Origin: Acanthochlamys bracteata
Taxonomy: Eukaryota > Streptophyta > Magnoliopsida > Pandanales > Velloziaceae
Assembly: GCA_019914995.1 (NCBI GenBank)
Contig: CM034142.1
Span: 1,922,001 to 1,986,000, forward strand
DNA: 64,000 nt
Direction of reading: 5' to 3'
Below are positions 49,655-60,179 of this stretch, piece by piece (position 1 is the stretch's first letter; every line of letters starts with the position of its first letter). Under the pieces are notes generated by a model, which worked only from the letters and a program-made list of their open reading frames with translations, made no database searches and was not told the DNA's origin. The position numbers were made by a program, and so were the translations under genes.

Positions 49655-51362
49655 AATAAAAGAGTGGATCAGTTGAAAAAATATAAAGAGTGGAGTAAGA
49701 AATAAACAGCTATATTAATAATTCAAAGTTTACATAAAGATAGATTACAGAAAAATTTTATAAGAATAATCGAACGATGTTTCTTTGACATCTCCGCTGA
49801 ATTGTACATCGAACATTGGTAACTGTACGTGATTGTACTTACAAAGTAATTACATGAGCTATCTGCTTACAAAAGCTCTCTGTTTACATTCATGGCATTC
49901 CTATCTGGTAATTGATCCATCCATACATTATACGTTGAAGATATCTGTCCATCTAGGGATAGTAGAGAACGCAACCATCCAACTTTTGTAATTCATCGAT
50001 CACTTTTACATATAAAGATGTAATAACAAGTCAACAACAAAACAGATATGAAAAGAAGAGGGAGGCTCAGATTCGCCTTCACTCGATCATCGAGATTTTG
50101 TAGAGCTACCCGTTCCAGGACTGTTTTCACCATCAGTTGCTCTCTCCTTCACTGCATGCCTTCTCTAATTGCAGCTATAGTGGTTGCCATATACAGAGAT
50201 ATGGCCATCCTTACTGCCTTGCTGTGCACTTTGAGAGGCAGTGTGGAGTTAGAAAAAAAGAACAACTACTGAGTCTAGCAGATCCTACATCTTTCAATTT
50301 TTTTCCCTCATCATTGCCTCAACATCCGGCATTGTTCGAACGACATCCAGCATTCATCAGAACAATTTCAATACCATAAATCAATACACCAAAAACCTCA
50401 ATACACCACAGAAAACCAATACATAAAAAAATCCAATACACCGTGAAAATTACCAATACATCAAAGAATCCAATACACCAAGGAAAAACAAAATACACCA
50501 AAAAAAAAACATAGGAAAAGAAAAATCATAGAATTCAAAACTAAGAAAAAAAAGACAAATCAAACGAATTCAAAACAAATCACTAACTCAAATCAATAAA
50601 TTCAAAACTATAAAAAAAAAATAAAACTGCGTCAAAATTTCGAATCGGCCATGAGTGGATGAGCTGCTGCCAACAAATACCGGCGTAAGCCATAACTAGT
50701 TAGCTGCCGCAGATAAAAATCGCCGTCGGCCATGACTAGCTGCCGAGAGCACACGGGACAGACAAGCCGTGAGAGATCGCCGTGAGTGGCTGATGTGAGC
50801 AGACATGAGAGATCGCCATGTGCTGCTGCCAGAAAAAATCGCCGTCGGCCATGACTAGCTGCCGACCGCACACGGAACAGACGCCGTGAGAGATCGCGTA
50901 AGAGATCGCCGTTAGTGGCTGCATAGAGCACAGAGGAGAGATCACGCCAAGAGATAAGCTATTGCCGGGTGAGATCGCCGTCGACCACTCACGGACGATC
51001 GTGGCTGCCAAGAGCACGAGAAAGAAAAATGAAATAAATCTCATCTGCAAAAGAAACGAATGAGTTTAGTTAATAAGGAAACAAGTTAATTAAAAAATAA
51101 ATTTGATTAATATAATCCAAATTAATTAGTAGTAACGAAAATTAACAAAACCAAAAGAGGAGAGAGAATTTCTAAGGTGTCAGTGAAGGTACGTGCCGAT
51201 CCAGTGAGATATTGGCCAAAACGCAAAATTTCGGACGAACAAAAAATATACAAACCGAGCGCGTTGGATGAGATAAATAAAATATGTTAACTGATCGGAA
51301 TGTTTACATGTAGTGGAGTGCCCCGGAGTGCCCAAGGGGAGGGAGTGCTCGTATCCTTCCCC
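49655..51362 (-). repeat. MULE-2 right inverted arm
   Basis: It is the inverted counterpart of the left arm. It carries the same GC-richer repeated block (50,640-51,040) and an open frame equivalent to that at 45,291. Confidence 0.92.
50736..51050 (-). CDS. hypothetical ORF in the MULE-2 right arm, counterpart of 45,291-45,623
   Basis: The frame starts MQMRFISFFFLVLLAATIV and continues with the same SPLCS, ISHGV and MADGDFFWQQ lines as the left-arm frame. Preservation of one frame in both arms can come from recent arm homogenisation as easily as from coding constraint. No known domain. Confidence 0.25.
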   Translation of the reverse strand: MQMRFISFFFLVLLAATIVREWSTAISPGNSLSLGVISPLCSMQPLTAISYAISHGVCSVCGRQLVMADGDFFWQQHMAISHVCSHQPLTAISHGLSVPCALGS

Positions 51363-51364
51363 TA

Positions 51365-51416
<52 letters not shown>
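51363..51416. repeat. (TA)n tract
   Basis: About 50 bases of pure TA on the right flank of MULE-2. Confidence 0.95.
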
Positions 51417-51419
<3 letters not shown>

Positions 51420-51511
51420 AGGATAGGGCACTCCTCCTTATGGGCACTCCCTCCCAAGTTTATAGTCGGGGTGACCTCCAAATCCAATCTTCACCGTTGG
51501 ATATGAAGTTT
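51417..51511. repeat. left fragment of a fold-back MITE
   Basis: It starts GGGAGGATAGGGCACTCC and runs to the core line CTTCACCGTTGGATATGAAG. It then stops where sequence shared with the plus-strand peptidase duplicate begins, so it is truncated at the edge of the transposon block. Confidence 0.8.
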
Positions 51512-53351
51512 AAACATATATTTAAATGTGTTAACTACTAGCAATTTGATGGATATTGCTAAAAAAAAAACTAATATAATGGTCGGAAATGTACACACTT
51601 TCTACCGAAGCCAATCAACCAAGTTCAAATTGTAAAATGTGCAAAAGAAAATAAGTTATCAATCAAAACCTTTAATGTCAAATGAATAAAGATAAAAAAT
51701 GAAAAAATGCGCTTCTAAATGTCAAATTAAGAGAACCATGGATTACCATGGCTTTCCACTAATAAAGGAAGCTTCTCATTGGACTTAGCTTGATAAGAGG
51801 GATTTGTGGGAGGATAAAAGTATGCATAAGCATTTTGATCTGGTAAGTTAAAATATTCTTCATATTTGCTAACATCCGAAGAAGACCACACAATAGTGAA
51901 TTCTTGGGCTTTCGATTGCTTCTCACAAAGTCATCTGAAATAAGAGAAAGGAATTTTATGTTTATTAGAACTGTACTCTCCTGTAAAATTATCAACAATC
52001 AATTTGTGCTTACTTTTGCGACTAACAAAGGCATGGTAGCAGATGCACCTTTGATAAATATGCACCCACCTCCACAAACCTGTTAAAGGTATGAACATCT
52101 TTATGAAGTTACCTATGAAAACCCTTACTATTGCATGGAATTCAACCTACGATATTGTTAACATCAGTGAAGGGAATATCGAGCAATGAAAAGGAGTTCA
52201 AGACATAGTCCAAAATACCTGTATATGACCTTCCATTTCGCCTGCAGGTGCAAATAGACCATGTAAATAAACACCTTGCATCAGTACTTAATTATATATT
52301 GTAAAAACAAAACACATTCAACAAGCTTTCAAACCTATATGTGCATATCATCCTAGGATAATCTCCATCTTTCACCAAAAACCCAAAGTGGTTTTGTAAA
52401 TTTAGCGTTCAATGAATAGACAGGGACGACCTCATTCCTTCCGTCCAATCTGCAACCAAAAGACATACATATGCATTAAGTCAAATTTTCATGTTAGAGG
52501 CACTTATCCAAAAATTGTAAAAAGCGATATACAAGATGGTTTGTTAATCCTTCAGAAGCCTAAATTTTCTCCAATGATAGTATAAATTAGGGTACATCAA
52601 GAAGAAGCACACAGCTGAACATCAGGATGGCAAATAATTAACTGAAATATGAGAAGCGTAATGATTAACTTGTAATCATTGGCGTCTAACTGTCAGTTTA
52701 TTGGCGTCTGACTAGAAGTTTTACATATCAACATTAAATCTTGATTGCATTTAAAGACAGTGGTAAAATTGCACATTTGATGTACTAGAACTCATGTTTC
52801 CTTATATTAAGCAGTTTGCCAAGGGCATATATTTGCTCCAAAATTTCCAAAATAACCAAAGAATGGAGTAAAACTCTACTTTCAACTCTAGCAGTATATT
52901 ATCCTAGGTCACAGACAAGTTTTCGTGGATAATAAAACATATAGAAAGTTGATTACTGTTAATCAGCATGTTGTGATCTAGTTAAAGCACCTGTGACGCA
53001 CTCCAATGGACTGAGTGATAATCACACATCCGATGGAGAGTGTATAATTGAAAATTATTGCAGCCATCTGAATGACGCAAACAAAAGGAAACCACTAGAG
53101 GCTAATGGAAATTCACATTGCTCAAAGTTTGAAATACTCTTGTACTCGCTTTAAGCGATAATTTAATCAGCCACTAACTTGCAAATGTCATATACTCATC
53201 ATCAACACTAGGAGATAAAACTCAAACTATATAGGTCGCTGAAAATCCACCAAAGGAAGGATAGAAATGGTGCAAAGGAGACAGACATATGATCCTTAAG
53301 GCTACAATCCACTCCAAATTGGGGGCAACTAGCCTTCACTCTATTCATACA
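51512..53351 (-). repeat. inverted segmental duplication, minus-strand arm
   Basis: This is the partner of 2,025-3,897, covering four peptidase exons with introns. Indels distinguish the copies. For example, this arm lacks about 30 bases of the exon at 51,747-51,934 that the plus-strand copy keeps. Confidence 0.85.
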
Positions 53352-53573
53352 ACAGGAAGAAATGCGAAGCGTCCTTCAATCCAAACTGCTTGTAACTGTA
53401 AAGTAATGTAACAAGGACAAATTTGAAACAAAATGATTTAATAAAACCCATAGCGACAAAAGCAAAGAGTTAAGAGAAAAACAAATACAATGTTCATCAA
53501 GACATCTTAATTCTTACCCATTTATAAATATTCCAAAAGCCACTTTTTCTATCTGTAATGAAAAACAATTCTC
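51747..53573 (-). pseudogene. S9 peptidase, propeller and linker exons
   Basis: Exon 53,573-53,518 reads ELFFITDRKSGFWNIYKW and ends at GTAAG. Exon 52,449-52,335 reads RNEVVPVYSLNAKFTKPLWV; it has one extra base near its start and a 23-base gap at 52,373/52,374 relative to the plus-strand copy. Exon 52,241-52,147 gives RNGRSYTGILDYVLNSFSLL. Exon 52,069-52,014 gives GCIFIKGASATMPLLVAK. Exon 51,934-51,747 gives AQEFTIVWSSSDVSKYEEYF and NEKLPLLVESHG. It ends at GTAATCC in a phase that joins exactly to GGPTAETRG at 30,386. Confidence 0.9.
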
Positions 53574-56343
53574 CTGCAACATCAAGGAAAGATAACCTCA
53601 CTAAGAATGTCAAAGAGCTCATAGCGTTCCCCAAAATAACTTAATTACATTCTAGAGAACAATGCCACGTAACAACAACAGTTTACAGTTTGTAATAGAC
53701 AATAATACTAAAGAAAAGAAGCATAAGTGTCTAAGTTACAAAGGCAAGCAAAAGACATGTGAGCCATCAGATAGGGGCTGAGCTTTTTCAAGCAAAAAAT
53801 GATTAGAAGATCCTAAGGTCAGACACTAGAAATTGACCATTTTTGTTGTCTGTTAGGGGTTTCAGCCATCAACTAGACCTGGATAAAAGAATGACAAGGA
53901 CTTTTGTTGCTACTTTTCCATGTGAAAGTAATCAAGTGAGGGGCAAATGTCCACACCTAACAACTTCCTCTTAATTTGCTTCCGTAAATGATTTTTCCAC
54001 CTACAGTTCACTTAATACTAAATAATTACATACACTCAATTCTAAGGTCAGAATGATACAGCATAAGGAATTTCCGTGGTGAAAAGCTTGACATTCAGTT
54101 CCTTCTAACGATGATCAATGTCAATGTTTTGAAATCTTCTCCCCTCCCCATAGTTCTCTCAGACTTCTTTTCCGACCAACTTTTGACTCCTTTCCACCAT
54201 ATTTCGCTGAGAGAGAGAGAGAGTGGGTTGGACTACACATTCCAGGTTTTTCGTTACCCAACTGACATTTTCAAATATAATTTTCAAACAATTATTCAGA
54301 CTGTCTAAGTTGATCTAGGCTATTTCAAGTGCTCAGAAACTAAACTTTCAATAGCTTTTATCGTGGTTTGGTCATTCACTACAAGTTTGAAAAGTGAAAG
54401 ACGGAAAAGCTATCCAAATGACCAAATAAGAATTAAATGTGATGCCTACAGTGAAACTAATGTTTGGATCAAGATCCATGATTTGGATCCAAAAGAAAAG
54501 TATTTTTAGTTCATATTTTTAAATTCAGTGCTCTATGTTCTTTAAATGGACAATAAAAATATAATATAAACTAGTGAAAAGAGATGCAACCTGCCCAGAT
54601 CTTCGATTTGATTATGAAAAGCTCTCCATTAGCAAAGAAATACATATATGTAGAGGTGCCCCTATTGTTGAAACAAAAAATTGGGATATATACAAGAAAA
54701 AACAAAACATATCCATATAAAATATTCAGCACAAAAGTTTTGAGAGAGATTTAAGAGAGATGGGCGTCACTCTCATCATATGTTACTTTTGCGAAGGATT
54801 ACCCACACCAAATTTGTAGGAGGAGTTAGTGTTGGGGAGATGCAACACCGGAAAAGTTAAACAAAATAAAACACTTGAACGGTCCAGTCTATACACTAGA
54901 AGCTCAATTCAACCCAAAAGCTTAAACCAATAGATTATGAAACTCTCTAGTAATTAATCCCCTTCTCATCTTATCTTTATTCAATATGAGACTAATCTAC
55001 TCACTTTTAACCCAACAATCTCTCTCTCAAGAGTGAGTCACTCATATTTTCTCCTCATCCGAGCATCATATCATGCACCAAGTGCGTCTATCGCTCAGAA
55101 TCCCAACCACTTGGCCTCGAGCACCATCACTGCACACCAAGAGCTAGCTTTCAGAGCCCAACTTGCTTTGAATCTTTACTCACACCTTGCAGAAGCCATA
55201 TGTGAGTCACACTGTTTTTAACCTGCTCATCGCACTACCAGCTAGAGCTATAACATACGTCCATCGTCTCCCTTACGCACCGTCTGCGCAACTAAGAGCC
55301 AGCCATTATAGTCCAACTTGTTCCGGATCCTCGCTCACACTTTATGAAAGCCCTATGTGAGTCGCGCTGCTCTTAACCTTCTTACCCACTATCAGCGAGA
55401 GCTACTACGTGCATCGAGCTCCCTGCCAAACTATCAGTTCTGATACAACTGTTGGGGAGATACAACAACGGAGAAGTTAACCATGACAAGACACATGAAG
55501 GGTCCGATTTTTACACTAGAAAGCCCAATCCAACCCAAAGTTTAAGCCAATAGGTTATGAAACTCTCTAGTATATTAATCCCCTTCTCATCTTATCTTTA
55601 TTCAATATAGGACTAATCTACTCACTATTAATCCAATAATTAGAAGCTCTATATATGTATGCATCTAGAACTCGAAATGTTAAACACAAAAACATTGGAA
55701 AATTTGCACAAATCTGTACTGAACTTCAAAACTCCCTACAGGTTTTTTGATTCGGAGTTGAACGACATACTCCTCCATACCATGCCAACTAACAATTATG
55801 GCATGGTCGAAAATCAGTGTTGCAGCACCACACTAAGACATTTGACATCATAAACTCCAACTGCACCACATCACACCTCTATTAAGGTTTGGGTATAAAT
55901 TCTTGAAGGACCACCCCTTAATGAAATGGATACAATTTTTTTGAAGATAGAGACGTAAAATGAATTGAATTCAATACTTATCATATCTAAGGAGAAAAAA
56001 ATAGATAACTTCAACACTTAGACAGTTATAACTACTAGATTGCCTGTCGGAACACTCTAACCTCTAAATTGACGTGTCTAAATAATTTCTCATAGCAAAA
56101 TCTCAATCTTAGATAGCTTTATTGAACGACTCAGTGTTGCTTCAAAAATATGCTTGAGAGATTACTCGACACTCTATGAATCCAAGAAGAGTCTAGTCTG
56201 GATAAACTACTCTATTAACCATAGTTGCCAGAAGCTTTAATCATGATGGGTCCATTCATGTACAATACACCTACACTGGTACTGTGTATACCACTTACTG
56301 TGCTTCGCTTGAACAAAAGTGGAAGATATGGTCTTGAAAATAC
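53574..56343 (-). other. S9 peptidase intron holding a TRIM element
   Basis: This non-coding DNA lies between exons at 56,344 and 53,573. It contains a (GA)n run near 54,208-54,225 and the miniature LTR element at 54,830-55,638. No other gene is seen. Confidence 0.65.
54830..55638. mobile_element. TRIM-like miniature LTR element, 809 bp
   Basis: Two direct repeats of about 188 bp (54,830-55,017 and 55,450-55,638) begin TGTTGGGGAGAT and end CCCAACA or its variant CCAATA. The flanks GTTAG and ATTAG form a 4-of-5 target duplication. The internal part of about 430 bp has no coding region and is itself a diverged tandem pair (AAGAGCTAGCTTTCAGAGCC against AAGAGCCAGCCATTATAGTC). It is a non-autonomous LTR element of moderate age. 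Confidence 0.8.
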
Positions 56344-56426
56344 CTCTTGGCGACCATTTTGGTTATGTTGGAGACTCTATCAATTTTGAATCACCGCCAG
56401 CCACACAAACCCGATCACGTACGTCA
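56344..56426 (-). pseudogene. S9 peptidase, furthest-upstream exon seen
   Basis: The 83-base exon lies between TAG (56,427-56,429) and GT (56,342-56,343). It reads DVRDRVCVAGGDSKLIESPT, then a TAA (56,363-56,365) where the family has Glu, then PKWSPRG. Exons for the residues before it were not found between here and the window end. Confidence 0.85.
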
Positions 56427-57058
56427 CTACAAAAGTTACGTATTAGAAATGGAGGAATGGAATGTCAAAAGATCGAAATGGATAATTCATATGTTAGCAT
56501 AAGCAACTTAAGGAGACAAATGCAGACCACAAGCATACAAGAACTGCAATTTAAGGAAAACCTAGCATGAATCCTTATCAAATTGGAAAGAAAAGCAAAC
56601 TCCATAACATAAATATATGGTCACTAGAAAGGTTAACCATATAATAGCTATTATAATTATGTTAACAAATCAGCATATTGTCTAGTCAGTATTCAATTAT
56701 TAACATTACCCTATCCTCTTCATAGAAGGTACAACTTTACCCTTATACAAAGGATTAAAAACAAAAAAAAAAACAAACATACAACACTCCTTGTTTATGA
56801 ATTTAGTTTCTAAATCATACTTTACTCTGATAAAAATTCAAACAACCTGCTTTCATTATGAATTATCCATGAAACCAAAATGAAAGGGCACCTTTGCATA
56901 TACAACTTGAATTTTAGTAACAAACAAGTACCAGGAATACTACACATATACATATGTATATATGTCCATGGATATGCACATACATGTGTGTGTTGCATAT
57001 ACATATACATGTATCTATACAAATATATTGACTTCTATAGGTCTTTGGTTCGCCCTCT
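56427..57058. other. non-coding DNA upstream of the last peptidase exon
   Basis: AT-rich with ATATACATATGTATAT-type stretches at 56,940-57,020. Nothing else is recognised. Confidence 0.5.
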
Positions 57059-57076
57059 ATATATATATATATATAT

Positions 57077-57111
<35 letters not shown>

Positions 57112-57113
57112 TA
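57059..57113. repeat. (TA)n followed by (TTTA)n microsatellite
   Basis: About 18 bases of TA run into about nine TTTA units, forming the left flank of a fold-back element. Confidence 0.95.
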
Positions 57114-57499
57114 GGGATAGGATAGAGGCACATGATGCACATGCCGGCCAAAAGTGGCCGGCGAGATCTCTAAATCTAATCTCCACCGTTGGATATGGAG
57201 ACCATGAGTTGAGAATATATTATTAAAATTTTAGCTCAATCAGAATACGAATCGACCTTCATCGGAACTCTTGATCAAAATGACCCAAAAATAAAATGTA
57301 TATATTTTGTCACTTTTAACTCTTTTTGTCATTTTGATCAAGAGTTCCGATTAAAGTCTATTCGTATTCTGATTGAGTTGAAAGTTTAATAACATATTCC
57401 CAATTCATGGTTCTCCATATCTAACGGTGGATATTAGATTTAGAGATCTCGCCGGCCACTTTTGGCCGATAGGTGCACCATGTGCCTCTATCCTACCCC
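57114..57499. mobile_element. fold-back MITE, GGATAGAGGCACAT type
   Basis: The ends AGGGATAGGATAGAGGCACA and, inverted, GGGGTAGGATAGAGGCACAT flank two arms meeting near 57,310. The core line CTCCACCGTTGGATATGGAG is present. (TA)n follows. It belongs with the element at 21,941. Confidence 0.87.
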
Positions 57500-57520
57500 A
57501 TATATGTATATATATATATA
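57500..57520. repeat. (TA)n tract
   Basis: A short TA tract between two fold-backs. Confidence 0.85.
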
Positions 57521-57700
57521 ATGGCACTTCCTCCTTAAAGGCACTTTTAGATACTATTTTTCTGATTTATGGCTGGAGTGACTTTTCTCCACCATTAGAT
57601 ATAAAGAAGAATGAGTTAGAAACCTCTACAAAAAAATTTATTTTAATTGGATTACGAATCGAATTTCATCCGGCCAATTGATAAAACTAATATAAATAAT

Positions 57701-57739
<39 letters not shown>

Positions 57740-57929
57740 TCATCTTAATCAATTCATCGGATAGAGGTGAATTCGTAATTCGATTGAGTTGAAATCTTAT
57801 AAAATATATTTGTATCTCATAGTTTCTTATATTCCAATAATGAAAATTAAATTTGGAGGTCCACTCGGTCATAAATCAGATAAGGAGTACCAGAACGTGA
57901 TTCTAAAAAAAAGTATCATTATCCCTCCC
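57521..57929. repeat. degenerate fold-back MITE with an internal (TA)n
   Basis: The left end AATGGCACTTCCTCC and right end ATCATTATCCCTCCC are recognisable. About 32 bases of TA lie at its centre (57,703-57,734), which could act as a target itself. Confidence 0.78.
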
Positions 57930-57992
57930 ATATATACATATATATGTATATAAATATATATATGTATGTATATACATATATATAAATATTTA
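57930..57992. repeat. TA-rich tract
   Basis: Interrupted TATA/TACA repeats. Confidence 0.8.
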
Positions 57993-58465
57993 TAGGAGAG
58001 CGATACATGAGCTTTCTTTTTAGGAACACTACCTTCCTACTTCTTCGCACTTTATATTGACCAATGTGCGGCAATATGCACCTACAATGCGTGCTCAACT
58101 ATTTTTTGCCGTGAATACTTTTAGACCCAATCTTTACTATTAGATATAAAGAATTACAAGTTTGTAATACATTAACAAAATTTCATCTCAATCGGATAAC
58201 GAATTAATCTACATCCGGCCACTTGACCAACATGATAGAAATAAGCAAAGCTCCAAAGTATATATATTATCTTCTTTTTGTCATCATGATGATGAAGTCA
58301 GATAACGATCAATTTGTTGTCCAATTGAACTAAAATTTTATTAGTATACTCCCAATTCATTTTTTTTCATATCTAAAAGTATATATCGAATTTGAGACAT
58401 TATATCGATGGAGCCGTATTGATGTACACTGATGTAAATTTGAAAAATAATTTAGATATCCTCAC
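57993..58465. repeat. fold-back element, divergent subfamily
   Basis: It contains a core-like line (CAATCTTTACTATTAGATAT) and arms around 58,260. The outer part resembles the element at 4,020-4,350 (ATTGACCAATGTGCGGCAAT). Confidence 0.6.
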
Positions 58466-58482
58466 TATATATATATATATAT

Positions 58483-59272
58483 GGAAGGGATACCATAACT
58501 CTTTTATTAGTGGCACTTTCGAGCACTCCGTTTACTGGTTTACGGCCGGAACGATCTCCAAATTTAATTTCCACCGTTGGATATGAAGAATTATAAGTTA
58601 GAAATTTACTCACAAAATTTCAGTTTAATTCTATTACAAATTCATTTCTATCCGGTTACTTCATCAAAATGACAGAGAGTAAGAAATCTTCAAAATATAT
58701 ATTGTATTATTTCTGTCATTTTGATCAAATAATTACATTGTGGTCGATTTATAATTCAATTGATATGAAATTTTAGCAGTAAGTTTTAATTCATAATTTT
58801 TTATATTCAACGATATAGATTGAATCCTGAAGTCACACTGATCATTAACCAAAGAGTGAGTGCCCTTAAGTAAGGAGAGCACCCAGGCACTTTCTTACTG
58901 GTTTATAATCGGGGTGACCTCCAAATTCAATTTCCAATATTGGATATGATAAATTATGAGTTAGAAACATACTCACAAAATTTCAACTCATATCGAAAGT
59001 ACTAATTCACCTCCATCCGACCACTTCATAAAGATTACAGAAATAAAAAAAAATTCGAAAAATATATATTGTATCATTTCTGTCACCTTGATCAAATAAC
59101 CAGATGGAGGTGAACTAATAATCCGATTGAGCTGAAATTTTGTGAGTATATTGCTAATTCGTAGTTCTTCATTTTTAAAGGTGAAGATTGAATTTAGAAG
59201 TTACCCTAGCCATAAACTAGGGAGGGAGTGACCGGAAGTGCCCCTAAAAAAAGAGTGCCTCTATTCCTCTCC
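58483..59272. repeat. two fold-back MITEs end to end
   Basis: The first runs from GGAAGGGATACCATAACTC to about 58,882. The second starts with GCACTTTCTTACTGGTTTAT and ends CTATTCCTCTCC before TA repeats. Each has the family core and an inverted partner arm. The junction has lost one outer end, with no TA tract between the two. Confidence 0.72.
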
Positions 59273-59287
59273 ATATATATATATATG

Positions 59288-60179
59288 AAGCTTATTTTTC
59301 CAAAGATCTTTAAACTATCTTTCATTTTAGAAAATCTACATTTTATAAGCACTCCCAAATCTCCCATGAGTGTTTACTCTTGGGAGTTGCTAAAGCATTT
59401 GTTGTAATAAAAGATGTCTAACAAACAACTTCGATTAGTTGCGGACTGAAGATGAACGTAGAAAGAAATGTCACTATTAGTAATAGAATAATATATAAGG
59501 GGGTAACAGTTATAATATTTTCATTATCACCACTTTGAGAGACAAATTGAATCATTAGAGAGATGTCTGAAGAGCATTCACTTTTGAGACCATCATTGAC
59601 TCAAGCATAGGGTAGCTAAGGGTGCCTATAAACTCGGATAACTTTGTTATGTTGAAACTAATAGCTGGGAGTGAGGACTTCATGATCCTACTTTTATTGG
59701 AGTGAACTGTCTATAGTTAGGTATTTTTCATGCCATTGTAGGGATTTTGAAACGATTGTGTATGGATATGCAGTACATGAACTCCAATTTTTTGTGAAGA
59801 GTATTTCTTGAAATGTTTGATCTATTCTTTCAGCGCAAGTGTTGCTCCATATATATAAAGAACTTCGAATTGATATTTTCTTCTTACTAATGTTTTCTAC
59901 CACTATTTTTTTTTTTTTGCTCATATATGATAAGAAGTATAATTTTATTTTATAGTAGTTTTGGATGTTGGCTTTATTTACAGCTTTGAAAGTGCCTATT
60001 TTTAGCTGAAAAGAGCCTCTCCTATTGTTTCCTAAGAGGCCTATACATAACTAGAATTCATCTAACTTTTCGGACAGTGCAAAGAAAGAGATAAAATAAT
60101 GATATGGACTAAATAGTCCGCTAATTTTCAAGTTCAAGTCTTCTTATTTTAGTTTGTGATTTGGTTTTATAAACCTACC
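59288..60179. other. unassigned AT-rich DNA
   Basis: No protein, RNA or repeat with visible borders was found. Small open frames lack domains. Confidence 0.45.

Larger units (their letters stand above)
44983..51362 (+). mobile_element. Mutator-like element with FAR1-type transposase, 6,380 bp (MULE-2)
   Basis: The ends read GGGGAGGAATACGGGCACTC (left) and, inverted, GGGGAAGGATACGAGCACTC (right). The inverted arms are very long, about 1.7 kb each (44,983-46,663 and 49,655-51,362), and closely similar. A single transposase gene lies between them. (TA)n tracts abut both ends. The first 20 bases match the ends of the small fold-back elements at 43,453, 44,500, 51,417 and 58,483, which makes this family the natural candidate for supplying their transposase. 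Its own transposase is interrupted. Confidence 0.93.
28665..56426 (-). pseudogene. S9-family serine peptidase locus (At5g36210-like), broken, with a 21 kb transposon-filled intron
   Basis: On the minus strand, exons in family order run from 56,426 down to a stop at 28,665: 56,426-56,344; 53,573-53,518; 52,449-52,335; 52,241-52,147; 52,069-52,014; 51,934-51,747; 30,386-30,285; 30,075-29,991; 29,904-29,782; one ending at 29,220; 28,975-28,875; about 28,796-28,665. Most have GT/AG borders and compatible phases. The encoded family cleaves short peptides or N-acylated residues with a propeller domain and an alpha/beta-hydrolase domain. The N-terminal third of the usual protein was not found. The locus carries at least two nonsense codons and several frameshifts, so it is a pseudogene. 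The family assignment is firm; At5g36210 as nearest relative is from memory. Confidence 0.88.
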
